Assembly: GCA_964636405.1 (NCBI GenBank)
Contig: CAZWSI010000010.1
Coordinates: 11,044-75,043, forward strand
DNA from: CAZKGE01 sp964636405
Lineage (GTDB): Bacteria; Bacillota; Clostridia; Christensenellales; CAG-138
Length of the DNA stretch: 64,000 bases
Direction of reading: 5' to 3'
The position numbers and the translations under genes are program-made. How positions within the stretch are numbered: the stretch's first letter is position 1; every line of letters starts with the position of its first letter. The notes beneath the pieces were generated by a model that did no database searches, was not told where the DNA came from, and was given only the letters and a program-made list of their open reading frames with translations. Positions 24,329 through 31,059 of the stretch are shown piece by piece.

Positions 24329-24358
24329 AGAGGGGCGGGCTTGGTGCCCAGCCCCTCT
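24329..24358 (-). promoter_or_regulatory. Intercistronic hairpin between BMP lipoprotein and ATPase genes
   Basis: On the minus strand AGAGGGGC and GCCCCTCT pair (8 bp), one mismatch, then GGGC/GCCC, with an ACCAA loop and a short TTTTG after it. Such hairpins commonly protect the 3' end of the abundant binding-protein message or partly terminate before the ATPase gene. Confidence 0.7.
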
Positions 24359-24381
24359 CGTAAGGCTTCGCTATTGATTGT

Positions 24382-25446
24382 TTAGCCCTGGTAATCGACC
24401 GCGATGTCCACGGTGGGCGCAACGTCGATTGCGGAGGAGATGGCGAGCGCGCCGCTCTTAATGTCCGCAAAGAGCTTGTTGTACTCGTCCACGGTGAAGG
24501 TGGAGAAGCGCCAGGCTTCCGCGTTGGTGGGCAGACCGACGCAATCCTCGACCGCGCCGAGCTTCGTCTCGGTGCCGGCGTAGGCGGCGGGCCAGGTGCC
24601 GTTGTTGTTGTAGAGCTCGGTGAGCGCGATGATGACGGAGGGGGCCAGCGCCTTGACGGCGGAGGTCACAAACAGCTCGGACTCGCCGGACTGGTCACGG
24701 TCCACGCCGATGACCTTGGCGCCCGCTTCCTCAGCCGCGGCCAGGGTGGAGAGGTAGATGCCGCCGCCGCAGGAGAAGATGATCTCGGTGCCCTCGGTGT
24801 ACCAGCCCGCCATCTTGGTCTTGATGTCGTCGCCAGGGCCGAAGGAGCCGCAGTACCAGTACTTCATGTCGATCTGATCAACAATGCCCAGCTCCTTGGC
24901 CGCGTCGTTGACGCCCTGCACAAAGCCGTAGCCAAAGCGAACGACCGCGGGAACGGCCATGCCGCCCAGGAAGCCCAGCTTGGTGTAGCCGTCCTTGACC
25001 GCCGCGTAGCCGGCGAGGTAGCCAGACTGATCCTCCTGATAGGTGATCAGCGCGGTGTTGGCCGTGGGCGGGGCGGACATGTCGGCGGTTGCGACGTCGA
25101 GCACGAGGAACATGATCCCGGGGTTATCGGATTGCACATTGACGATGGCTTCCCCAAACATGTAGCCGGGGCAGACGACCGTCTTGGCGCCCTTTTTGAT
25201 GGCGGTCTTGATGGTCTCTACACGGGCCTCGTTGCTGTCCTCGGAGGGACGATAGTAGTTGTAGGTTTTGCCGTTTGCTTCCGCGTACTCGACAACACCT
25301 TCCCAGGCGCCCTGATTAAAGGACTTGTCGTCGATATTGCCAACGTCCGTAATCAGCGCGATCTCGTAGGTCTCCTTCGGCGCGCAGGCGGAGAGAGCCG
25401 CCAGCACAAAGAGAAGCGACAAGAGAATGGCAAGAATTTTCTTCAT
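24382..25446 (-). CDS. BMP-family nucleoside-binding lipoprotein
   Basis: A 354-residue substrate-binding lipoprotein (lipobox LSAC, Cys 21). Family features include ALITDVGNIDDKSFNQGAWEG near residues 30-50, KGAKTVVCPGYMFGEA and GVDRDQSGESELFVTSAVK. BMP/Med proteins of this type bind purine or pyrimidine nucleosides and deliver them to the NupPQ-type permeases. AGGAGGAAATACC precedes the ATG. It is the first gene of the six-gene operon, separated from the ATPase gene by 119 bases holding a hairpin. Specificity within nucleosides cannot be told. Confidence 0.92.
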   Translation of the reverse strand: MKKILAILLSLLFVLAALSACAPKETYEIALITDVGNIDDKSFNQGAWEGVVEYAEANGKTYNYYRPSEDSNEARVETIKTAIKKGAKTVVCPGYMFGEAIVNVQSDNPGIMFLVLDVATADMSAPPTANTALITYQEDQSGYLAGYAAVKDGYTKLGFLGGMAVPAVVRFGYGFVQGVNDAAKELGIVDQIDMKYWYCGSFGPGDDIKTKMAGWYTEGTEIIFSCGGGIYLSTLAAAEEAGAKVIGVDRDQSGESELFVTSAVKALAPSVIIALTELYNNNGTWPAAYAGTETKLGAVEDCVGLPTNAEAWRFSTFTVDEYNKLFADIKSGALAISSAIDVAPTVDIAVDYQG

Positions 25447-25475
25447 GGTATTTCCTCCTATTATGTTTGCGCCGC

Positions 25476-25497
25476 GCGTTCACACAGCGTTCACACA
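25476..25497. repeat. Perfect 11-bp tandem repeat, operator candidate
   Basis: GCGTTCACACA occurs twice in direct tandem (25476-25486 and 25487-25497). It abuts the -10 of the nucleoside operon promoter on its downstream side, where a repressor would block initiation. The repeat is one helical turn long. Confidence 0.75.
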
Positions 25498-25525
25498 ATT
25501 CTAACATACCTGCCCAGATTTTCAA
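25498..25525 (-). promoter_or_regulatory. Promoter of the nucleoside uptake operon
   Basis: On the minus strand TTGAAA (25525-25520), 16 bases, TAGAAT (25503-25498). Confidence 0.65.
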
Positions 25526-25647
25526 ATAGCTTTGCGTGGGTTTTCATAATATATTTGCGCGGCATTTGCAAAAACGCCCGGATTTGGGCCAAAATTCGCG
25601 TTATTTTTTGTCGCGGGGAAAAACTTGCCAGGCGCGTCAATTTTCTG

Positions 25648-25677
25648 TTGACTTTCCAAAGGGGGCGCGCTTATAAT
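25648..25677 (+). promoter_or_regulatory. Promoter of rpsU
   Basis: TTGACT (25648-25653), 18 bases, TATAAT (25672-25677), 52 bases before the rpsU start. Confidence 0.75.
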
Positions 25678-25729
25678 GTCACGTAGCGTCTTCTTGCAGG
25701 AAGGATTGCAAAAGAGGGGAGGGAAAGAA

Positions 25730-25900
25730 ATGGAAATTCGTGTCGGAGAGAACGAATCCCTGGAAAGCGCCCTGAAGCGATTCAAGCGCAAGTGCGCCCG
25801 CAGTGGAGTCCTCGCGGAAGTTCGTCGCCGCGAGCACTATGAAAAGCCCAGCGTGAAGCGGAAGAAAAAGGCTGAAGCCGCCAGAAAGCGCAAATATTGA
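25730..25900 (+). CDS. rpsU: 30S ribosomal protein S21
   Basis: A 56-residue basic protein, MEIRVGENESLESALKRFKR then KCARSGVLAEVRRREHYEKPS and a Lys/Arg tail, matching S21 throughout. It joins the 30S subunit near the anti-Shine-Dalgarno end of 16S rRNA. AGAGGGGAGGGAAAGAA precedes ATG 25730; the longer open frame upstream starts in the promoter. It is a single-gene unit with a strong terminator. Confidence 0.96.
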   Translation: MEIRVGENESLESALKRFKRKCARSGVLAEVRRREHYEKPSVKRKKKAEAARKRKY

Positions 25901-25908
25901 GCAAAATG

Positions 25909-25937
25909 CCGTCCCGGTAAACCGGGACGGTTTTTTT
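25909..25937 (+). terminator. Terminator of rpsU
   Basis: CCGTCCCGG (25909-25917), loop TAAA, CCGGGACGG (25922-25930), TTTTTTT. Confidence 0.95.
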
Positions 25938-25999
25938 ATACGTTGCGCATGCCCGAGAAGGCTTCCGTCGGCGGCCCGGTTGAAAAACGACGTCTACCG

Positions 26000-26022
26000 A
26001 CGGCCGGCACGGCCGTATTTTT
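26000..26022 (+). terminator. Terminator-like hairpin before the ylmC-like gene
   Basis: ACGGCC (26000-26005), loop GGCAC, GGCCGT (26011-26016), then ATTTTT. A wider CCGTCGG/CCGACGG inverted repeat lies around 25975-26003. It may be a second terminator for rpsU or part of a structured leader. Confidence 0.5.
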
Positions 26023-26061
26023 CCCCACTGTTCGACATACCCATAATACGGGGTGAGCGCG

Positions 26062-26307
26062 GTGTTGGATAAGATGACGTTTTCGGAGCTCCGGCGCAAG
26101 GAGGTTATCAACGTTTGCGACGGGGCGCGGCTGGGGCTTGTGTGCGATTTGGAGCTGGACGCGTGCAACGGGAAGATTCTCGCGCTCATCCTGCCCGGGC
26201 CGCCGCGCCTGTTTGGGCTGCTTCGGGGGGAGCAGGAGCTCGTTGTGCCGTTCTGCCGCATAAAAAAGCTGGGCGAGGATGTGATTTTGGTGGAAATCAT
26301 TCCATAG
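26062..26307 (+). CDS. YlmC/YmxH-family sporulation-associated PRC-barrel protein
   Basis: An 81-residue protein with MTFSELRRKEVINVCDGARLG and VCDLELDACNGKI, the YlmC/YmxH pattern of a small PRC-barrel fold. The family is common in spore formers and linked to sporulation by gene distribution; its molecular role is not established. Several starts are possible (GTG 26053, GTG 26062, TTG 26065, ATG 26074). GGGGTGAG at 26050-26056 is best placed for GTG 26062. The nrdR promoter lies across its end. Confidence 0.8.
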   Translation: MLDKMTFSELRRKEVINVCDGARLGLVCDLELDACNGKILALILPGPPRLFGLLRGEQELVVPFCRIKKLGEDVILVEIIP

Positions 26308-26319
26308 ATATGGTATAAT
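26291..26319 (+). promoter_or_regulatory. Probable promoter of nrdR-pgeF
   Basis: TGGAAA (26291-26296), 17 bases, TATAAT (26314-26319). It overlaps the end of the ylmC-like gene. Confidence 0.6.
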
Positions 26320-26354
26320 TTTTTATCTATTGTACCAAATGGAGGGGTTTTGCA

Positions 26355-26816
26355 GTGAAATGCAGGTATTGCGCCAGCGTGGACAGCAAGGTTATCGATT
26401 CAAGGCCCACCGAGGATGGCAGCGCCATCCGCCGCCGCCGGGAGTGCATCCAGTGCGGCAAGCGGTTTACCACCTATGAAAAGGTGGAGGATCTGCCCAT
26501 CATGGCGGTCAAGCGCGACGGCCGCCGGGAGCCCTTCGATTCGGACAAGATCCGCAACGGCGTGCGCAAAGCCTGTGAGAAGCGCCCCATTGCCGCCGCC
26601 GTGCAGGACAAGCTGGTGGATGATATCTGCCGCGAAATTTACGGCACGCTCGAATCGGAGATCTCCACCACGAGCATCGGCGAAATCGTGATGAAGAACC
26701 TCAAGAACGTGGACGAGGTTGCGTACGTGCGCTTCGCGTCCGTTTACCGCGAGTTTAAGGACACGCAGACCTTTATGGCCGAGCTGCAGCGCCTACTCGA
26801 CGAAAAGCAGTCATGA
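26355..26816 (+). CDS. nrdR: Transcriptional repressor NrdR
   Basis: A 153-residue repressor of ribonucleotide reductase genes. The N-terminal zinc ribbon uses Cys 3, 6, 31 and 34 (MKCRYC ... CIQCGKRF), followed by an ATP-cone domain (VKRDGRREPFDSDKIRNGVRKACEKRP, seen from about residue 51). NrdR binds dATP or ATP through the cone and represses nrd operons when dATP is high. GTG 26355 is the start, with GGAGGGG upstream. It overlaps pgeF by 4 bases. No ribonucleotide reductase genes lie in this window. Confidence 0.95.
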   Translation: MKCRYCASVDSKVIDSRPTEDGSAIRRRRECIQCGKRFTTYEKVEDLPIMAVKRDGRREPFDSDKIRNGVRKACEKRPIAAAVQDKLVDDICREIYGTLESEISTTSIGEIVMKNLKNVDEVAYVRFASVYREFKDTQTFMAELQRLLDEKQS

Positions 26817-27667
26817 CGCTTTCCTCCGATTTTGCGCGGCTCTACGCGGGCCTTCCGCGCGGCTATACCTATACGGAAACGCCCGGCGGCGTGGGCCTGT
26901 ACCGTTTTCCCGCGCTTTCTGCCGTGGCGGGCCTTACGCACGGCTTTACGGCGCGCACGGGTGGCGTAAGCGAAGGCTGCTACGCCTCGCTCAACCTCAG
27001 CTTTACCCGCGCGGAGGAGCGCGAAAGCGTGCTGCGAAACTTCGGCATCTTCTGCCGCGAGGCCGGGCTTGACGGCGCTTCGCTCGTGCTGGACGCCTAT
27101 GAGCACGGCGCGAGCGTTCTCCGCGTGGATCGGGCCGATTGCGGCCGGGGCTACACGCGCGAGCCGCTCCCTCCCTGCGACGGGATCATTACAAACGATC
27201 CCGCCGTTACGCTGGTTACGGGCCACGCCGACTGCATGGCGTTTTACGCGGTCGATCCCGTCCGCCGCGCGCTGGGCCTCGCGCACGCGGGCTGGCGCGG
27301 CGCGCTCGCGCGCGTGGGCGTGAATTTAATCAATCAAATGCGCGGAGCGTACGGTTGCGCGCCCGAGGATATCATAGCCTGCGTGGGCCCCTCGCTGTGC
27401 CAAACGCACTTCGAGGTGGACGAGGCTGTGGCGGATTCCTTTTGCGCCGCCTTTCCGGGCCTTCCCTGCCGTGAAACGGGCAAGCCCGGCAAGGCGCATA
27501 TCGATTTATGGCTGGTCGCGGCTGCGCAGCTTCTGGAAGCGGGCCTCAGCCCCGCGCGCATTTCGCTTTCCGGCGTGTGCAGCTATGAGGACGAAAGGCT
27601 CTATTCCTACCGCCGCGAGCGTGGCAAAACGGGCTGCATGGTGGCATATATGCGGCTCGACAGCTGA
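26813..27667 (+). CDS. pgeF: Peptidoglycan editing factor PgeF (laccase-domain protein)
   Basis: A 284-residue protein of the multicopper-polyphenol-oxidase-like (YlmD/YfiH) family. The catalytic metal residues are seen in TGHADCMAFYAVD (Cys and His) and LAHAGWRGALA, with VGPSLCQTHFEVDE. PgeF removes wrongly incorporated L-Ser from muropeptide precursors in E. coli; purine nucleoside phosphorylase and adenosine deaminase activity has been reported for relatives. It is translationally coupled to nrdR by an ATGA overlap. Confidence 0.92.
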   Translation: MTLSSDFARLYAGLPRGYTYTETPGGVGLYRFPALSAVAGLTHGFTARTGGVSEGCYASLNLSFTRAEERESVLRNFGIFCREAGLDGASLVLDAYEHGASVLRVDRADCGRGYTREPLPPCDGIITNDPAVTLVTGHADCMAFYAVDPVRRALGLAHAGWRGALARVGVNLINQMRGAYGCAPEDIIACVGPSLCQTHFEVDEAVADSFCAAFPGLPCRETGKPGKAHIDLWLVAAAQLLEAGLSPARISLSGVCSYEDERLYSYRRERGKTGCMVAYMRLDS

Positions 27668-27703
27668 AAGTACGGCAAATTTGCGGCTTTTTCCCGCCCC
27701 GAA

Positions 27704-27733
27704 TTGACAAGGGGCGGGCGCGTTATGTATAAT
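27704..27733 (+). promoter_or_regulatory. Promoter of the foldase gene
   Basis: TTGACA (27704-27709), 18 bases, TATAAT (27728-27733): a near-consensus promoter 52 bases before the gene. Confidence 0.85.
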
Positions 27734-27785
27734 GCTTTCGTTTGACTATATCCGATTGGAAACAGAGAGGAAGCGTATCCTTATT

Positions 27786-28919
27786 ATGAAACGCACAAAC
27801 ATGACTTGCCTCGTTCTTATCCTTGCGTTCGCGCTGGCTGTCTGCGCGGGCTGCGCGGGCGACAAGCCCGCCGCCAAGGTGGGGACGGAGGAGATAAAGG
27901 TCTCCCATCTCGAAAATCTGTACAGCGGCAACGCGGGCAATGCCGGCTATTACGGCTACAGCACCGAAACGGCGGAGGATATCGAGACGTATCAGGATTA
28001 TCTGCTCGATTCCCTCATTTCGAGCGAGGTAAAGGCGTACAAGGCGCGCGAGGCGGGCTTGACCTTGACCGACGAGGAGCAGACGCAGGCGCAGAAGGAC
28101 GCGGACGCGGAATTCGACGAATTCTATCAGCAGTTTGCCGACGCGGCGAAGAATTCCGGCGCGACCGATGTAAACGCGTACGCCAACAAGCTTCTTACCG
28201 ATACCCTTTCGAGCAACCGCACAAGCATCCGCAAGCTGAAGGAGGATTTTCTTTCTTCGGCGATCGACAGCCTGCTTGTCAGCAAGCACAAGGAGCAGCT
28301 GCTTGCGGACGTAACGCCCACGGCCGAGGAGATCAAGACCATGTACGACGAGGAGCTGGCCAAACAGGAAGCGCTTTTCGGCGCGACGCCCTCGTCCTAC
28401 TTCACCTATGAAACCTACTCCCTCTACGGCTACACGGCCATGCCGCTCTATATCCCCGAGGGCTTCTTCTACGTGCGCAACATCCTTGTAAGCGACGAGA
28501 CGCTTGCCGGCGAGATCAAAGCCAAGCTCGACGCGGGCGAGGATTTTGAAACGCTCCTTGCCGAGTATAACGAGGATTCGGGCATGGAGAGTGAAACCTA
28601 TGCCGACGGCTACATCGTAGGCGAGGGCTCGAGCCTTGACGAGGCGTTTCTCAAGGCCGCGCTGCTGCTGAAAAAGGAGGGCGACGTATCCGAGCCAACA
28701 AAGTCCTCCTATGGCTACCACATTATCAAGCGCATGGGCGACGTGCCGGCGGGCCCCATCGACTACGAGAAGCTTCAGGAGAGCTTTGCGGCGTACGCAA
28801 CCTCCCTCTTTAAGGCGGAATACTACGCCGAGCTCGTTAACGGATGGATGGCCGAGGACATCGTGACCCGTTATCCGGAGAACTACCGACATATCGGCAA
28901 GAGCGCTCTGGAGGGCTGA
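27786..28919 (+). CDS. Peptidyl-prolyl isomerase lipoprotein, PrsA/SurA-like
   Basis: A 377-residue exported foldase. The signal ends in a probable lipobox (VCAGC). A helical chaperone region spans about 40-230 and a parvulin domain about 238-345, with YVRNILVSDE, AGEDFETLLAEYNEDSG, EAFLKAALLLKKEGDVSEP and SSYGYHIIKRM. PrsA-type proteins help secreted proteins fold at the cell surface. ATG 27786 is chosen for its signal peptide and the GAGAGGAAGCG upstream; an earlier in-frame ATG lies within the promoter. It is followed after 6 bases by a 30-residue membrane peptide gene. Confidence 0.88.
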   Translation: MKRTNMTCLVLILAFALAVCAGCAGDKPAAKVGTEEIKVSHLENLYSGNAGNAGYYGYSTETAEDIETYQDYLLDSLISSEVKAYKAREAGLTLTDEEQTQAQKDADAEFDEFYQQFADAAKNSGATDVNAYANKLLTDTLSSNRTSIRKLKEDFLSSAIDSLLVSKHKEQLLADVTPTAEEIKTMYDEELAKQEALFGATPSSYFTYETYSLYGYTAMPLYIPEGFFYVRNILVSDETLAGEIKAKLDAGEDFETLLAEYNEDSGMESETYADGYIVGEGSSLDEAFLKAALLLKKEGDVSEPTKSSYGYHIIKRMGDVPAGPIDYEKLQESFAAYATSLFKAEYYAELVNGWMAEDIVTRYPENYRHIGKSALEG

Positions 28920-28925
28920 TGGATC

Positions 28926-29018
28926 ATGAAGAAGGGCGTGCGCATCCTTTGCCTCATACTTGTGGCGGCGTTGCTGTTTAGCACGGTTGCCGCGCTCGTT
29001 TTCGCCTTGATCGGCTGA
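28926..29018 (+). CDS. Thirty-residue single-span membrane peptide
   Basis: A short gene encoding 30 residues: a basic start (MKKGVRIL), then one hydrophobic helix to the end (CLILVAALLFSTVAALVFAL, then IG). GGAGGG lies about 10 bases before the ATG, within the end of the foldase gene, and a terminator follows 30 bases later. Its layout resembles Prli42 and other tiny single-pass peptides of Firmicutes, but similarity is only in pattern. Its function is unknown. Confidence 0.6.
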   Translation: MKKGVRILCLILVAALLFSTVAALVFALIG

Positions 29019-29047
29019 CGATGCGTTTGCGCGGACGAAGCAGTACG

Positions 29048-29075
29048 GCCCGGCGGATTATGCCGGGCTGTTTTT
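29048..29075 (+). terminator. Terminator after the foldase operon
   Basis: GCCCGGC (29048-29054), loop GGATTAT, GCCGGGC (29062-29068), TG, TTTTT. Confidence 0.85.
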
Positions 29076-29343
29076 AACTTACAAAACAGGCGTTTTGACC
29101 TGTTGAGCAAGTCATATGCTTTTTTTCTGCCCGCGCAACCGCCGCTTGAGCCAAAGGCTGGCCGTGCGCCGCTTTTTCAACCATCGCTCGATTGCGCGCG
29201 CGCGTCCGCGCATGGTATGGTAGGAGGCGAGAAAGCGCAAGAGCCGCACGGGGCCGCGCATGCGCGGCGGGCCGGGGCTTGATTGAAACAATGCGCCAGC
29301 GCCGCGAAAGCGGCGCGGCGGGACGGAGAAGGGGAGGGTATTT
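29076..29343 (+). other. Leader and intergenic region of the ABC exporter
   Basis: No convincing gene is seen in these 268 bases. Arg-rich frames on both strands (29116-29223 plus, 29112-29213 minus) lack ribosome sites. A perfect 7-bp hairpin with a GAAA loop, GCGCCGC and GCGGCGC, occupies 29299-29316, 28 bases before the exporter start. A weak promoter (TTTTGA, 16 bases, TATGCT near 29116) is possible. Confidence 0.5.
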
Positions 29344-31059
29344 ATGCGGGAGATCCTGCGTTACTTAAAACCGTACCGGGCAAGGCTTGTCTTCGTGGGG
29401 CTGCTGTATGTGGCGGCCACCTTTGCCGAGCTGTTTATGCCCTATATCATGAGCAACATTGTGGACGAAGGCATACGCGGGCGGGACATGCCGTATATCG
29501 TGCGCATGGGGCTGATCATGCTGGCGCTGTCGCTCCTCGCGCTGGGCTGCGGCTTGCTGACCACGCGCATCAACGCGGGCGTGTCCTCGGGCTTTTGCAA
29601 CGCCCTGCAAAAGGCCGTATTTAATAAGATCAATTCGCTGACCTTCGAGGAATACGCGCGCATCGGCACCTCGAGCCTGCTCACGCGCTCGACCGACGAC
29701 GTGTTTAATTTGCAGGACGCGGCAAACGGCTTTGTCTACGCCATCGTGACTGTGCCCATCATGTTTATCGGCGGCGCTGTGCTGGCCTTTACGAGCGATT
29801 GGCTGCTCGCGCTGGTGCTGGTGGTCATCGCGCCCGCGGTGCTCTTTCTCGTGTGGCTCGTTACGCGCCGCATGGGTACGCTGTGGGAAAACTCCGATAA
29901 GTACATCGATATCCAAAACAAGGTCGTGCGCGAGCGCATTTCGGGCCTTCGCGTGATTCGCGCGTTCGATAAGGAGGGGCACGAGCACGGACGCATCGCA
30001 AACGCCACCTGGGAGATGGCCAAGAACATCATCAAGGCGAACGTGCTTTCGGGCCTCATAAACCCCCTCTCCATCCTGCTGCTCAATCTATCTACCGTGG
30101 CCATGCTGTATATCGGCGCGATACGCATCCAGACCGAGCCGCTGTTGCAGGCGGGGGACGTGATTGCCACCATCCAGTATGTGGCGCTCATCATGAACGG
30201 ACTGCTGGTGCTTTCGTGGACCTTCGCGTGGCTGCCGCACCTGAAGGTATGCGTGCGCAGGGTAAGCGAGGTGCTGCAAATGAAGGGCCTGTCCGAAAGC
30301 AGCGCGAGCGGCGAGCGTCTAAGCGGCGAGCTGGCCTTTCACGACGTAAGCTTCCGCTACGAGGGCGCCGACCAGCCCGCCCTAAGCCATGTCAATATCG
30401 ATATCAAGGCGGGCGAGGTGGTGTCGCTTATCGGCGGCACGGGCAGCGGCAAAACGACGCTCGCCAAGCTCATACTCGATTTCTACGCGCCCACGGAGGG
30501 CGAGATCACGCTCGGCGGCCGTCCCTACGGCGCGCTGAGCCGCGAGACCGTGCGCGACAATATCTCTATCGCCCTGCAAAAGAGCATGATCTTCGACGCG
30601 ACCATCGCCGAGAACATCCGCATGGGGGACAAGGACGCGCCGGACGAGAAGCTGGAGCGCATCGCGCGCATCGCGCAGATTGCGGACTTTGTGCATTCCC
30701 ACGAGGAGGGTTTCGACTACAAGCTCGCGCAGGCGGGCGCAAACATCAGCGGCGGGCAGAAGCAGCGCATCAATATTGCGCGCACCGTCATCAAGGACGC
30801 GTCGGTGTATCTCTTTGACGATAGCTTTTCGGCGCTGGATTACCTCACCGAAAGCAAGCTGCGCAGGGAGCTCAACGCCTATCTGGCGGATAAAACGCAG
30901 ATTATTGTCACGCAGCGCGCCGCCACCGCCATGCGCTCGGACAAGATCTACGTGCTGGACCGCGGGCAGATCGTCGGCGCGGGCACGCACAGGGAGCTGC
31001 TGGAGAGCTGCCGCATCTACCGGGAGATCTACGACTCCCAGCTTGGAGGCCAGGCATGA
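29344..31059 (+). CDS. Heterodimeric ABC exporter, subunit with degenerate ATPase residues
   Basis: A 571-residue exporter half: six membrane helices (about 15-320), then an ATPase domain. Walker A is GGTGSGKTT (about 361-369) and the signature is intact (ISGGQKQRINIART). Walker B is VYLFDDSFSALD, with Asp where the catalytic Glu should be, and the switch reads VTQRAAT with Gln for His. Such changes mark the non-catalytic site of heterodimeric exporters such as BmrC/LmrC. GGAGAAGGGGAGGG precedes the ATG and the gene overlaps its partner by 4 bases. Drugs, lipids or peptides are possible cargo. Confidence 0.9.
   Translation: MREILRYLKPYRARLVFVGLLYVAATFAELFMPYIMSNIVDEGIRGRDMPYIVRMGLIMLALSLLALGCGLLTTRINAGVSSGFCNALQKAVFNKINSLTFEEYARIGTSSLLTRSTDDVFNLQDAANGFVYAIVTVPIMFIGGAVLAFTSDWLLALVLVVIAPAVLFLVWLVTRRMGTLWENSDKYIDIQNKVVRERISGLRVIRAFDKEGHEHGRIANATWEMAKNIIKANVLSGLINPLSILLLNLSTVAMLYIGAIRIQTEPLLQAGDVIATIQYVALIMNGLLVLSWTFAWLPHLKVCVRRVSEVLQMKGLSESSASGERLSGELAFHDVSFRYEGADQPALSHVNIDIKAGEVVSLIGGTGSGKTTLAKLILDFYAPTEGEITLGGRPYGALSRETVRDNISIALQKSMIFDATIAENIRMGDKDAPDEKLERIARIAQIADFVHSHEEGFDYKLAQAGANISGGQKQRINIARTVIKDASVYLFDDSFSALDYLTESKLRRELNAYLADKTQIIVTQRAATAMRSDKIYVLDRGQIVGAGTHRELLESCRIYREIYDSQLGGQA

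Noticed and set aside
25940..26060. Small gene between rpsU and the ylmC-like gene
   Set aside because: The region is made of inverted repeats and a terminator-like hairpin, with no start supported by a ribosome site.
29112..29223. Short Arg-rich frames on both strands in the exporter leader
   Set aside because: Neither has a Shine-Dalgarno, and overlapping Arg-rich frames on both strands suggest GC bias rather than coding.
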